Origin: JBJXHN01 sp046233135
GTDB lineage: Bacteria > Pseudomonadota > Alphaproteobacteria > Rhodospirillales > Rhodospirillaceae
Assembly (NCBI GenBank): GCA_046233135.1
Contig: JBJXHN010000001.1
Coordinates: 806,001-870,000, forward strand
Length of the DNA stretch: 64,000 bases
Direction: 5' to 3'
The notes under the pieces were generated by a model. That model did no database searches. It was not told where the DNA came from and worked only from the letters and a program-made list of their open reading frames with translations. The position numbers and the translations under genes were made by a program. Positions 1 to 8,690 of the stretch are shown piece by piece (positions within the stretch are counted from its first letter, which is position 1; each line of letters opens with the position of its first letter).

Positions 1-1369
1 CCGCCATGTCGTTGCCACCGATCCATTGGCCGCGAACATCGTTGTAGTGGGCCGTGGGATCATAGATCGGCGTGTTCAGACCCAGGTCCTGCGCCGTCAT
101 GTTCCCCAGGGCCACCATCACTTCATAGGTGCTGACCGCTTCGTCGTTCTGCGCCCGCACCAGGTTAACCCGGGCGGTCAGCAGTTCCTGTTCGGCGTCC
201 AGCACGTCCAGCACGGTCCGCGACCCGACCTGGGCTTCCCGCTGCACCCCTTCCAGGGCGATGGTCGCCGCTTCGATCTGGGATTCATAGGCTGCCACCC
301 GGGCGCGGGCGGACTGCAGGTTTTCCCAGGCTTCGGTCATGGTCTGCGCCACGCCGTCGCGGGTGTCGTCGATGTCCAGCTTGGCCCGGCCCGCCAGATG
401 CTTGGCTTCGCGAATCTGCGAGTAGACCGAACCGGCCTGGTACAACGGCACGGTCAGGGACAGGCCGACCTGCGCGGACAGGGTTTTCTGGTCGTCCAGG
501 GACGACTCGTACGCAAAGGTACCCGAAGCGAAGGCCGCCAGGGTCGGCAGCAGCTGCCCCTTCACGTCACGGATCGACGCCTGGGATGCTTCCCAGGAAT
601 AGCGGGCGGCCGTGATATCCGGGTTCTTCGCCTGGGCCATCGCCGAAGCATCGTCCCGAGTCTGCGGCAGCTGCACCGACAGCGTGGGCATGGTCAGGTT
701 GACCGGCGGATGGCCGATCGCTTCCTCATAGGCCGCGCGGCTGATTTCCACCTGGTTTTCCGCCTGCAGGCGGTCAGCGGTGGCGCCGGCCAGGCGGCTG
801 TCGGCCTGGGACACGTCGGTGCGGGTGATTTCGCCCACCCGGAATCGGTCCTGGGCCGCTTGCAACTGGCGGCGCAGGACCTGTTCGTTGTTGGCGTTCA
901 GGTCGGCCACGGCCTCGTCCCGCAGCACGTTCAGATAGGCGCGCGCGGCGTTGATCAGCACCGTCTGTTCCACCGACATCACGGTCGCCCGCTCCGCCTT
1001 CACGCTGGCTTCCGCCTGATCGGTCTGGGCCAGGGTGCGCAAGCCCCGGAAGATATTCTGGGTCACGGACAGTTCGACAGACCCCGGCGTGGTCTTCACC
1101 ACCCCTTCGCCCGCCGTGAAGTCGGGGATGTTGTCCTGAAGATTGTAGGCCAGCGACGCATCCACCGAGACCGTCGGCCGCCAGTTCGACAAGGCCTGGG
1201 GCACCTGTTCGTCGGTCGCGCGCAAAAAGGCGCGGCGGGCCTGCAACTGCGGATTCGTCTGATAGGCAGAGATCAGGGCCTCTTCAAACGTTTCGGCGGA
1301 GGCCGGTACCGCCCAGCCGGCACCGGCGATCAAAAGCGCGGCCATGGCAGTCGACATCGGATATTTCAT
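1..1369 (-). CDS. tolC: TolC family outer membrane efflux protein (partial, 3' end off the left edge)
   Basis: Outer-membrane channel of type I secretion and RND efflux systems. The minus-strand frame is open from ATG at 1369 to the window edge (456 codons visible). It starts with a clear signal peptide (Met-Lys-Tyr-Pro, hydrophobic AALLIAGAG core, cleavage after PASA). The mature part begins TFEEALISAYQTNPQL, typical of TolC/OEP repeats, and a second repeat with ITAARYSWEASQ follows about 200 residues later. Long Ala/Gln-rich helical segments match the periplasmic coiled-coil barrel. The stop codon is not in the window. It lies downstream of pcm on the same strand, an order I associate with Rhodospirillales. 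An RND pump gene lies at the other window end but is not adjacent. The family call is firm; the exported substrate is unknown. Confidence 0.93.
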   Translation of the reverse strand, partial: MKYPMSTAMAALLIAGAGWAVPASAETFEEALISAYQTNPQLQARRAFLRATDEQVPQALSNWRPTVSVDASLAYNLQDNIPDFTAGEGVVKTTPGSVELSVTQNIFRGLRTLAQTDQAEASVKAERATVMSVEQTVLINAARAYLNVLRDEAVADLNANNEQVLRRQLQAAQDRFRVGEITRTDVSQADSRLAGATADRLQAENQVEISRAAYEEAIGHPPVNLTMPTLSVQLPQTRDDASAMAQAKNPDITAARYSWEASQASIRDVKGQLLPTLAAFASGTFAYESSLDDQKTLSAQVGLSLTVPLYQAGSVYSQIREAKHLAGRAKLDIDDTRDGVAQTMTEAWENLQSARARVAAYESQIEAATIALEGVQREAQVGSRTVLDVLDAEQELLTARVNLVRAQNDEAVSTYEVMVALGNMTAQDLGLNTPIYDPTAHYNDVRGQWIGGNDMA

Positions 1370-1604
1370 CGTCACGTCCTTGAAGAGCTTAAACCAAAGG
1401 GAGCACCGGGCATCGGCGCTGGCCTGCCCGCCCAAATGTGGGTAGCCCGATGCAAGAAAACCACCATCGCCCAACCGGAGCAACGGTTTTTCCGCCGTTC
1501 TTCAAGGATATGGGAAGCTAACGAGTGACTGTGGCCCGAACAACACGCTGTCGCTATACGGACTCACGTCGGCTGGTCCAGTAATACAGGGTCCAGCAAT
1601 TCTA

Positions 1605-1634
1605 CTCCGGGCGGCCGAAGTCTCCCGCCCGGAG
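1605..1634. terminator. Strong hairpin between pcm and tolC
   Basis: A perfect 10-bp inverted repeat (CTCCGGGCGG at 1605-1614, its complement at 1625-1634) with a 10-nt loop lies in the 309-bp gap between the pcm stop and the tolC start. No clear T-run follows on the minus strand, so it may be a weak terminator or an RNA-processing/stabilising hairpin. I see no other structure in 1370-1678. Confidence 0.5.
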
Positions 1635-1678
1635 CTTTCCCACTTTAGTGGGCCGGATTGTTGCATTTCGTCCAGGAA

Positions 1679-2329
1679 TCAGAAGACGAAGCTGCTTTCG
1701 GGTTCGAAGCCCTTCAGAATCGGCGAATTGCCGTCGAACGCGATGGTGTGGCCAAAGGCATCGCCGTGACGGGAGGTGACACTGACACGGCCCGACCCCT
1801 GCTCCATCACCACGGCGACCAGACGGCCGCCATCGGCCAGTTGGGCACGCAAGCCTTCCGGCACGCGGGGAATGGCGCCGTTGACGAAGATCACGTCATA
1901 GGGCGCCTGCTTGGCGTAGCCTTCACGCAGGGGGCCGGAGACCACCACGGCGTTCTCCAGACCGAGTTCGCTGAGATTGGCCGTCGCCTTTTCGGCCATG
2001 GCCTCGTCGCTTTCCAGCGCCACCACGGTCGATGCCATTTTGGCCAGCACCGCCGCCGAATAGCCGGTGCCGCAGCCCACATCCAGGACCACGTCGGTTT
2101 CCTGGATCTCGGCCACCTGCAGCAGGCGGGCCATGTTCAGCGGTTCCAGCAGGAAACGGCCGCCGCCGAGCGCGAGATCTTCGTCCACATAGGCCACGCC
2201 CTTGAACGCCTTGGGCACGAACACTTCACGGGGGACGTCCGCCATGGCCTGGACGACCAACGGGTCCGTCACCCGGTTGGTGCGGATCTGATTCTCGACC
2301 ATGTTCTTGCGTGCGATGCTGTAATCCAT
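1679..2329 (-). CDS. pcm: Protein-L-isoaspartate O-methyltransferase family protein
   Basis: SAM-dependent methyltransferase of the PCMT family, expected to methylate isoaspartyl residues in damaged proteins. The 216-residue product starts MDYSIARKNMVENQIR and carries the SAM motif I VVLDVGCGTGY at residues 80-90, then an acidic post-motif (VVALESDE). Length fits the family. The reading frame extends 57 bp upstream, but the ATG at 2329 has a GAGGGG ribosome-binding site and matches the family N-terminus. It precedes tolC on the same strand with a 309-bp gap. Many alphaproteobacterial homologues lack proven repair activity, so the exact substrate is inferred. Confidence 0.88.
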   Translation of the reverse strand: MDYSIARKNMVENQIRTNRVTDPLVVQAMADVPREVFVPKAFKGVAYVDEDLALGGGRFLLEPLNMARLLQVAEIQETDVVLDVGCGTGYSAAVLAKMASTVVALESDEAMAEKATANLSELGLENAVVVSGPLREGYAKQAPYDVIFVNGAIPRVPEGLRAQLADGGRLVAVVMEQGSGRVSVTSRHGDAFGHTIAFDGNSPILKGFEPESSFVF

Positions 2330-2725
2330 TGCGGCCCCTCGCCGATGGCTGTCTTTCCGAATGGGCGGGTTATAGCGGGCGCACACCCGTCTGGCAACGG
2401 GCGCGCCACCCCTTATCCCTCACTTCCCGTCCGGCCTTGTTCGGCCCGGCCCGGCCCGGCCGGCCGGACACGCCCCATTCCGCCCTTTCGGCCGCCGGCA
2501 AGCATCACCGGGACCCGGCGCTGTCCGGAAGAGGGAGAAAAAGAAATCGCGGTCCGTCGCATTTTCTGCACAAAGACCGCTTGACCACCCCAAAACCCTG
2601 CCGTATAAAGCCGCCCTCGCCGCTGACGAGGCCCCTTCCTGAAGGGACAGCGAAGGCGGTGGGACCGGTCGATGACCAAGGATTTCAGGGGGTTGCCCCT
2701 GGCTTCCAGAAGCATCGTCGGAATT
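2330..2725. other. Intergenic region upstream of pcm and tRNA-Cys
   Basis: About 400 bases without a convincing gene. 2440-2475 is a run of GGCCCGGCC-type tracts, and the following sequence up to the tRNA should contain the tRNA promoter. The ORFs in it have no family features and overlap each other on both strands. Confidence 0.5.
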
Positions 2726-2799
2726 GGCCGGATGGCAGAGTGGTCATGCAAGGGACTGCAAATCCCTCTACGTCGGTTCGATTCCGGCTCCGGCCTCCA
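2726..2799 (+). tRNA. tRNA-Cys (GCA)
   Basis: A cloverleaf can be drawn by hand: acceptor GGCCGGA (2726-2732) pairs with TCCGGCC (2789-2795), the anticodon loop reads CTGCAAA, and the T-arm contains GGTTCGATTCC. Position 73 is T, as in essentially all tRNA-Cys, and CCA is encoded (2797-2799). Confidence 0.96.
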
Positions 2800-2814
2800 T
2801 AACGGTACTCCTGA

Positions 2815-2889
2815 TCCGGAGTAGCTCAGCGGTAGAGCAATCGGCTGTTAACCGATTGGTCGGGGGTTCGAATCCCTCCTCCGGAGCCA
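2815..2889 (+). tRNA. tRNA-Asn (GTT)
   Basis: Acceptor TCCGGAG (2815-2821) pairs with CTCCGGA (2879-2885). The D-arm has TAGCTCAGCGGTAGAGCA, the anticodon loop CTGTTAA gives GTT, and the T-arm GGGTTCGAATCCC is canonical. G73 and CCA are encoded. It lies 15 bp after tRNA-Cys and is probably co-transcribed with it. Confidence 0.97.
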
Positions 2890-2896
2890 AAGAGAA

Positions 2897-2930
2897 AAAA
2901 GGCGGTTTCCTTCGGGAAGCCGCCTTTTTC
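2897..2930 (+). terminator. Rho-independent terminator of the tRNA operon
   Basis: GGCGGTTTCC and GGAAGCCGCC form a 10-bp stem (one G-U) around a TTCG tetraloop, preceded by an A-run and followed by TTTTT. It lies 8 bp after tRNA-Asn. Confidence 0.92.
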
Positions 2931-3055
2931 CATTCCTGTGCCTTTTTTGCGCGCCTGGGTTCCGGTTTTTGCAGATCGGCAGGTACATTCTGTTAATCTA
3001 ATATATAAATGCGACCGATCAGCGCCCCCCACGCCGTTCCGGAGACCGCGACGCC

Positions 3056-4081
3056 ATGACCACCGCATCGACCACGCATACCGCTGTTTCGCCCCCTGCC
3101 CCGCCGTCTCCGCATTCCGGAGACGGCGTATCCGCATCCTGGCTGATGCATGTGCCCGTGCCGCTGTTCGCCGTGGTGATGGGCACCACCGGTCTGGGGC
3201 TGGCCTGGCGCAAGGCCCACGAGGTGCTGCATGTGCCGGCCCTGGTCAGCGACTCCATCCTGGCCCTGGCCACGGCGATCTTTGTCGCCGTGACCCTGCT
3301 TTATGCGCTGAAAGCCCTGCGTCATTTCGACGAGGTGCGGGCCGAATTCCAGCATCCGGTCCGCAGCAACTTCTTCCCCGCCTTCAGCATCAGCCTGCTG
3401 CTGCTGGCCATCGCCGCCCTGCCCCTGGGCAGCGGCTTGGCCCTGGGCCTTTGGGGGGTTGGGCTCAGCCTGCATCTGCTGGCGACGGTCAATCTGATGG
3501 GGCGCTGGCTGACCCGGAACCACCCGATCACCGCCATCACCCCGGCCTGGTTCATCCCGGTGGTGGGCAACATTCTGGTGCCGGTGGCCGGCGCCAGGCT
3601 GGGCTTTCACGAGCTGTCCTGGTTCTTTTTCGCCATCGGCCTGATCTTCTGGGTGCTGCTGTTCACCATCGTCTTCTACCGCGTCGTATTTCACCCTCCG
3701 ATGCCGGCCAAGCTGGTGCCCACCCTGTTCATCCTGATCGCCCCGCCGGCCGTGGGCGCGGTGTCCTACATGGCGCTGACCGGAGGAGCCGTGGATACCT
3801 TCACCCGCATCCTGGTCTATGGCGCCCTGTTCCTGACGCTGCTGAACCTGTCGCTTGCCCGCCAGTACCGGAAGCTGCCCTTCGCCGTGTCCTGGTGGGC
3901 TTTCACCTTCCCCATGGCCGCCGTGACCATCGCCTGCCTGGGCTTCTGCCAGGCCATGGATCACAGCGCCATGACCGCCATATCCTGGGGATTGCTGATC
4001 CTGACCACGGTGATCGTCACCGCCGTCTTCCTGCGCACCCTGAAAGCCCTGTTTGCCGGAGCGCTGTTTCTGCCGGAGTAA
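3056..4081 (+). CDS. TDT/SLAC1-type membrane channel (TehA-like)
   Basis: A 341-residue inner-membrane protein with about ten hydrophobic segments, from PLFAVVMGTTGLGLAW (about 35-50) to the C-terminal TAISWGLLILTTVIVTAVFL. Motifs such as MGTTGLGLAW, NFFPAFSISLLLL and TPAWFIPVVGNILVP are characteristic of the tellurite-resistance/dicarboxylate transporter (TehA, SLAC1 anion channel) family. The first 25 residues are Ser/Thr/Pro-rich and probably disordered. It follows the tRNA terminator and stands alone, 144 bp before the Pat gene. The transported anion cannot be told from sequence. Confidence 0.85.
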   Translation: MTTASTTHTAVSPPAPPSPHSGDGVSASWLMHVPVPLFAVVMGTTGLGLAWRKAHEVLHVPALVSDSILALATAIFVAVTLLYALKALRHFDEVRAEFQHPVRSNFFPAFSISLLLLAIAALPLGSGLALGLWGVGLSLHLLATVNLMGRWLTRNHPITAITPAWFIPVVGNILVPVAGARLGFHELSWFFFAIGLIFWVLLFTIVFYRVVFHPPMPAKLVPTLFILIAPPAVGAVSYMALTGGAVDTFTRILVYGALFLTLLNLSLARQYRKLPFAVSWWAFTFPMAAVTIACLGFCQAMDHSAMTAISWGLLILTTVIVTAVFLRTLKALFAGALFLPE

Positions 4082-4225
4082 GGCGGAAAAATCCGGCGGT
4101 TTCAGGCCCTGACCGCACGGTGGAAAGGCGGGAGCGGGGAAAACCGCGAACCATCTCCCCTTGCGCCGTGCGGTCACTTGGGCCACCTTCCGACCCACCC
4201 AAAATGCCGGCCGGGAGTCAGCCCC

Positions 4226-6931
4226 ATGAGCGTGCGCAACCTTTCATCCCTCTTTGCGCCCAAGTCGGTGGCGGTGATCGGGGCGTCCAATCAGCCCAAC
4301 ACCGTGGGCTATCTGATCATGCGCAACCTTTTGGCGGCCGGCTTCACCGGGCCGATCATGCCGGTCAATGCCAAGTATCAGGCGGTGGCGGGGGTGCTGG
4401 CCTATCCGGACGTGCAAAGCCTGCCCGTGGCCCCGGACATGGCGGTGATCTGCACGCCGGCCGAAACGGTGCCGGAGATGATCGAGTCCCTCGGCGCCCT
4501 GGGCACCAGGGCCTCTATCGTCATGAGCGACGGCCTGTTCGCCAAGCGCCTGGCCAACGGCAAGTCCCTTCAGCAGGTGATGCTCGATTCGGCCCGCAAG
4601 TCGATGATGCGGGTGCTGGGTCCCAACAGCGTCGGCCTGCTGGTTCCCGGCCTGGGGCTCAACGCCTCTTTCGCGCACCGCTCCGCCCTGCCCGGCAAGG
4701 TGGCCTTCATCAGCCAGTCCGGCGCGCTGTGCACCTCGGTGCTCGACTGGGCAACGGATCGCGAGATCGGCTTTTCCCACTTCGTGTCGCTGGGGGACAA
4801 GGCGGATATCGACTTCGGCGATGCCATCGACTACCTGGGCGGCCAGCCGGAAGTGCGGGCCATCCTGCTGTATATCGAAACCCTGACCGATGCCCGGAAG
4901 TTCATGTCCGCTGCCCGGTCTGCGGCACGCAACAAGCCGGTCATCGTCATCAAGTCCGGACGCAGTGCCGAGGGGGCGAAGGCAGCGGCCTCGCATACCG
5001 GGAATCTGGCGGGGTCCGACGCCATTCACGACATCGCCTTCAAGCGCGCGGGCATGCTGCGCGCCTATTCCCTGGAAGAGCTGTTCAGCGCGGTGGAAAC
5101 CATCGCCCACTCCCGCCGGCCGGCCATGCGCGGCGAGAAGCTGGCAATTCTGACCAACGGCGGCGGCTTCGGCGTGATGGCCGTGGATGAACTGACCCAG
5201 CGCGGCGGCCGTCTGGCTCAGCTGGAAGAGGCCACGCTGGCCAAGCTGGACGCCCTGATCCCCGCCCCCTGGGCGCGCGGCAACCCCGTCAACGTGGGCG
5301 GCCACGCCCCCGGCGACCGCTATGCCGCGGCGCTGGAGGTGCTGCTGGATGCCCGCGAAGTGGACGCGGTTCTGGTGATGCATGCGCCCAGCGCCTTCAC
5401 ACCGGCCTCGCAGGTGGCGTCTGCGGTGGTGGAGGTTTCCAGGAAGCGCCGCTCGGCAAGCCTGTTCACCTGCTGGGTGGGCGGCGATTCGGTGCAGGAG
5501 GCCCGCCACCTGTTCTCGGATGCGCAGATTCCCACCTACACCACCCCCGACGAGGCGGTGCAGGGCTTCATGCACATGGTGGACTACCGGCGCAACCAGG
5601 ACATGCTGATGGAAACGCCTCCCAGCATGCCCACGGAATTCAGCGCCAACGTCAATTCCGCCCGCATGATCGTCGATCTGGCCATCGAAAAGGGCCACCT
5701 GCTGATGAACGAGCCGGAGGCCAAGGCGATCTTCGCGGCCTACGGCATTCCCACTGTGGAAACCCACATCGCCCACACCGCCCAGGAAGCCGAACAGCTG
5801 GCTGCCCGGATGAAGGGTCCCTGCGCCCTGAAGATCCTGTCCAGCGCCATCACCCACAAGTCGGACGTGGGCGGGGTGATGCTGGACCTGGAAACCCCCG
5901 AAGACGTGCGCCGCGCCGCCGAAGACATGCTGCGCCGGGTCAGCGAGACCTATCCGGATGTGGAGCTGGAAGGCTTTACCGTGCAGCGCATGGCGCGCCG
6001 TCCCGGGGCATACGAGCTGATTGTCGGGGCCACCACCGACCCCATTTTCGGCCCGGTGATCCTGTTCGGCCAGGGCGGGACGGCGGTCGAGGTGATCGGC
6101 GACAGGTCCGTGGCCCTGCCGCCGCTGAACATGGCGCTGGCCCGCGACATGATCGAACGCACGCGCATCTACCGTCTGCTGCAGGGCTATCGGGACCGGC
6201 CGGCGGCCGACCTGGACAGCATCTGCCTGACCCTGATCCAGATCGCCCAGATGATGATCGACATCCCCGAGATCGTCGAACTGGAGATCAACCCCATGTT
6301 CGCCGACAGCAAGGGGGTCCTGGCCGTGGATGCCCGGGTCCGCCTGGAACCGGGCAAGACCAAGGGGCCGCACCGCTTCGCCATTCGTGCCTATCCCAAG
6401 CAGCTGGAAGAAAGCTTCCGCATGAACGACGGGCGGGTGGTGCTGATGCGGCCGATCCGGCCGGAAGACGAACCGCAGCACTATGCCTTCGTCAGCAAGC
6501 TGACGCCCGAAGACATCCGCTTCCGCTTTTTCGGTCTGGTCAAGGAACTGCCCCACGACCAGATGGCCCGCCTGACCCAGATCGACTATGCCCGCGAAAT
6601 GGCCTTCATCGCCGAGCTGGAGGAAAAGGGCGAGAAGCAGACCATGGGGGTCGTTCGCGCCGTCACCGATCCGGACAACGAGGCCACGGAATTCAGCGTG
6701 GTGGTGCGGTCGGACCTGAAGGGATCGGGTCTCGGCAAGGCCCTGATGAAGAAGATCATCCGCTACTGCCAGGAACGCCGGACCCGGACCATGGTCGGCC
6801 AGGTGCTGCGCGACAACCAGCGTATGCTGAAATTCTGCGAGAACCTGGGCTTCAAGCGGATCGGCATCATCGATGATGACGTGGTGGAGCTGGAACTGGA
6901 TCTGACCAAGGTTAATCTCAACGCCGATTGA
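4226..6931 (+). CDS. NDP-forming acyl-CoA synthetase fused to GNAT acetyltransferase (protein acetyltransferase Pat type)
   Basis: 901 residues. An N-terminal CoA-binding domain (SVAVIGASNQPNTVG from about residue 12) is followed by a succinyl-CoA-ligase-like domain, an ATP-grasp domain (region ALKILSSAITHKSDVGGV) and a C-terminal GNAT domain from about residue 733 (VVLMRPIRPEDE; GSGLGKALM is the acetyl-CoA loop). This is the layout of Pat/PatZ protein lysine acetyltransferases, which acetylate and inhibit acetyl-CoA synthetase. The ASHTG motif keeps a His at about residue 257, the residue phosphorylated in true ADP-forming acetyl-CoA synthetases. I recall that Salmonella Pat has lost it, so the synthetase half may be active here. 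The start at 4226 is chosen because SVRNLSSLFAPKSVAVIG matches the family; an upstream start 16 codons earlier is possible. Confidence 0.9.
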   Translation: MSVRNLSSLFAPKSVAVIGASNQPNTVGYLIMRNLLAAGFTGPIMPVNAKYQAVAGVLAYPDVQSLPVAPDMAVICTPAETVPEMIESLGALGTRASIVMSDGLFAKRLANGKSLQQVMLDSARKSMMRVLGPNSVGLLVPGLGLNASFAHRSALPGKVAFISQSGALCTSVLDWATDREIGFSHFVSLGDKADIDFGDAIDYLGGQPEVRAILLYIETLTDARKFMSAARSAARNKPVIVIKSGRSAEGAKAAASHTGNLAGSDAIHDIAFKRAGMLRAYSLEELFSAVETIAHSRRPAMRGEKLAILTNGGGFGVMAVDELTQRGGRLAQLEEATLAKLDALIPAPWARGNPVNVGGHAPGDRYAAALEVLLDAREVDAVLVMHAPSAFTPASQVASAVVEVSRKRRSASLFTCWVGGDSVQEARHLFSDAQIPTYTTPDEAVQGFMHMVDYRRNQDMLMETPPSMPTEFSANVNSARMIVDLAIEKGHLLMNEPEAKAIFAAYGIPTVETHIAHTAQEAEQLAARMKGPCALKILSSAITHKSDVGGVMLDLETPEDVRRAAEDMLRRVSETYPDVELEGFTVQRMARRPGAYELIVGATTDPIFGPVILFGQGGTAVEVIGDRSVALPPLNMALARDMIERTRIYRLLQGYRDRPAADLDSICLTLIQIAQMMIDIPEIVELEINPMFADSKGVLAVDARVRLEPGKTKGPHRFAIRAYPKQLEESFRMNDGRVVLMRPIRPEDEPQHYAFVSKLTPEDIRFRFFGLVKELPHDQMARLTQIDYAREMAFIAELEEKGEKQTMGVVRAVTDPDNEATEFSVVVRSDLKGSGLGKALMKKIIRYCQERRTRTMVGQVLRDNQRMLKFCENLGFKRIGIIDDDVVELELDLTKVNLNAD

Positions 6932-6953
6932 TCCGGTCGCCACGCGGACCGGC

Positions 6954-7073
6954 CTACAGCATCGAGCGGAAAAGTGGGCACCGGTTTTCCGGTCCACTCG
7001 ATGCTGTAACCATATGATTCTAGATCAAAGTGCCTGCCGTAAATCGATGCAGATTTAAGGCAGTTTGATCTAG
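6954..7073 (+). repeat. Dispersed 120-bp double-hairpin repeat, copy 1
   Basis: First of four copies. Left half: CTACAGCATCGAG, then GGAAAAGTGGGCACCGG, then the complement ending CTCGATGCTGTAAC, a long stem containing ACCGGTTTTCCGGT. Right half: TAGATCAAA..CTGCC, a conserved loop with AAATCGATGCAGATTTAA, then GGCAGTTTGATCTAG, a second stem. It sits 22 bp after the Pat stop codon. The core resembles palindromic repeats common in alphaproteobacteria (recalled, not searched). Confidence 0.88.
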
Positions 7074-7147
7074 AGCCGGTCCACTGGCACCCGCAACGGC
7101 GCGCACCACCGGCACAGCCACCTTGGGCGAATGATGGCTGTGGCCGG

Positions 7148-7312
7148 CTACAGCATCGAGCCGAAAAGTGGATACCGGTTTTCCGGTGCGCAAGCGCGTC
7201 TTCGACTCCCGGCGGAACGCACGCCTTCGGCGTGACTCGATGCTATAACTATATGATTCTAAATAAAAATACCTGCCGTAAATCGATGCAGATTTAAGGC
7301 AGTTTGATCTAA
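7148..7312 (+). repeat. Dispersed double-hairpin repeat, copy 2 (with 45-bp insertion)
   Basis: Same order of elements as copy 1, but the first hairpin carries an extra GC-rich stretch of about 45 bp (7199-7243) that itself has inverted GCGC/CGCC segments. The right-end GATCTA overlaps the last codons of the TetR gene and supplies its TAG stop (7309-7311). Confidence 0.85.
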
Positions 7313-7947
7313 GCCGCCCCGGTCATCCGCAGCCCGGCGCGAATCCTCGGCACGATGCGGCGCGCCACCATTTCGGTGAAGGCGTCTTCCTCTTCCAAAG
7401 GGATCGGGGTCAGATGATCCCGGGGCGGATGGTCCCGGCCGAAGAAGGTGCATTGCCCCAGCACCCACAGCGCATCCAGGTCCAGCCCCGGATCATTGGC
7501 CGACGCGCCGGTTTCCTTCATCACCACATTGCGCACGGCCTGGAATAATCCATCCATCAGGACCCGGGGAGCCACTTCCGGCACGCCGCTGGGGTCCAGG
7601 CTTTCCCAGGCGAACAGACGACCCAGCCGCTGGCGCTCTTCGACATCTGCGGTGGTCTGACGCAACAGATCCAGCACCATTGTCCTTAGCGGGTCATCAG
7701 CCGCCTGCCAGGCCTCGAAGGCTTCTTCCCGTTGCCCGATCAGACGGTGCGCCACGGTGCGCATCACCTCTTCGTACAGCCGGGCCTTGCCGCCGAAGTG
7801 GTAATTCACCGCCGCCTGGTTCACATCGGCGGCGAAGACAATCATCTGCACCGTCGCACCATGGTAGCCCCGGGCCGAAAAAACGCTGATGGCAGCTTCC
7901 AAAATCCGGTCCTTGGTATCTCCACGGCCTGTCTTGGTCCGGCTCAT
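7309..7947 (-). CDS. TetR family transcriptional regulator (CecR-like)
   Basis: 212 residues. The N-terminal helix-turn-helix is clear: TKDRILEAAISVFSARGYHGATVQMIV followed by VNQAAVNYHFGGKARLYEEVM (residues about 12-60). The C-terminal half, with DALWVLGQCTFFGRDHPP, resembles the ligand domain of CecR/YbiH-type regulators. The ATG at 7947 is preceded by AAAGGAG; the frame continues 52 codons upstream without family similarity. The stop codon TAG is part of repeat copy 2, so the C-terminus may have been trimmed or reset by the repeat. It is divergent from the EF-hand gene with a 148-bp shared promoter region, which makes that gene a candidate target. Confidence 0.87.
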   Translation of the reverse strand: MSRTKTGRGDTKDRILEAAISVFSARGYHGATVQMIVFAADVNQAAVNYHFGGKARLYEEVMRTVAHRLIGQREEAFEAWQAADDPLRTMVLDLLRQTTADVEERQRLGRLFAWESLDPSGVPEVAPRVLMDGLFQAVRNVVMKETGASANDPGLDLDALWVLGQCTFFGRDHPPRDHLTPIPLEEEDAFTEMVARRIVPRIRAGLRMTGAA

Positions 7948-8095
7948 TCCGCTCCTTTCCCTCCCCGCTTCCATTTTCAAACGCGCATTTGAAACATACC
8001 CCGCTCCTCCTCTTGCATGCCTTTTTCGTGCCAGGAAGCGGTTCACCTGGTGCGGCCCGGATCGGGGCCGGAATTTGTGAAGAAGGAGAGGAAGA

Positions 8096-8617
8096 ATGAA
8101 CATCGAAGGCTCCTATAGCGGCCTGTCGATGGCGGAACTCAGCGAATTGCGCGCTCAACGCTTCCAGTCGGCGGATACCGACAGCAGCGGTGGGCTGACC
8201 TTGGAGGAGATGCTTCAAGGTAGGCAAAATTTGCCGAGCGGCAAGAATGGCCCATCCATTGAAGACATGTTTGCCCAGATGGATGCGGACGGTGACGGGG
8301 AAGTCACCCAGTCCGAGATGGAAGCCGCCCCGCCGCCTCCGCCGCCGTCTGGCCCGCCGCCCGGTGGGGGCATGGCCTCCGACTCCGATGACGACGACGA
8401 GGATGATACCATCGCCACCCTGCTGGAGGCTCTGGAGGAAGCGGACGATTCCGATGAGGAAGACTCCACCGCCTCTGCCGGCTCCACGGATGATGACGAA
8501 GACGAAACCGGCACCGAACAGACCGTCAGCCTTCTGGCCAAGATGACCCAGCAGGCTTACGCCAACACGGCCTCCGGTGCGTCGTCATACCGCACCCTGA
8601 CCGGCGCCTTCTTCTGA
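8096..8617 (+). CDS. Acidic EF-hand protein
   Basis: 173 residues with two canonical calcium-binding loops: DTDSSGGLTLEE (residues 27-38) and DADGDGEVTQSE (63-74), each with acidic or Ser/Asn ligands at positions 1, 3, 5 and Glu at 12. A poly-proline stretch (about 79-90) follows, then a highly acidic Asp/Glu/Ser segment (about 95-140) and a C-terminal LLAKMTQQAYANTASG tail. No signal peptide is apparent. AAGGAGAGGAAG precedes the ATG. A calcium sensor or buffer role is likely but no partner can be named. It may be controlled by the divergent TetR regulator. Confidence 0.85.
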   Translation: MNIEGSYSGLSMAELSELRAQRFQSADTDSSGGLTLEEMLQGRQNLPSGKNGPSIEDMFAQMDADGDGEVTQSEMEAAPPPPPPSGPPPGGGMASDSDDDDEDDTIATLLEALEEADDSDEEDSTASAGSTDDDEDETGTEQTVSLLAKMTQQAYANTASGASSYRTLTGAFF

Positions 8618-8644
8618 TCCCTTACCGGATCGGGGAAGACAATC

Positions 8645-8671
8645 GGAATGGCGCGCGCGCGCCATTCCTTT
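8645..8671 (+). terminator. Terminator after the EF-hand gene
   Basis: A perfect 24-bp palindrome of 12-bp arms (GGAATGGCGCGC and its complement, 8645-8668) is followed by TTTCAT. The arms can pair with a short loop. It lies 28 bp after the EF-hand stop codon. Confidence 0.7.
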
Positions 8672-8690
8672 CATACCGAAGAGATTTCCG

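Noticed and set aside
26..1528. 500-codon plus-strand ORF over tolC
   Set aside because: It is the shadow of tolC on the other strand: His/Arg/Gly-rich, no domain, while the minus frame gives a perfect TolC with signal peptide.
2726..2889. tRNA genes as integration sites
   Set aside because: No integrase, no partial tRNA 3' duplicate and no compositional break next to them.
4244..6997. 917-codon minus-strand ORF opposite the Pat gene
   Set aside because: Low-complexity His/Gly/Arg translation; mirror of the true gene.
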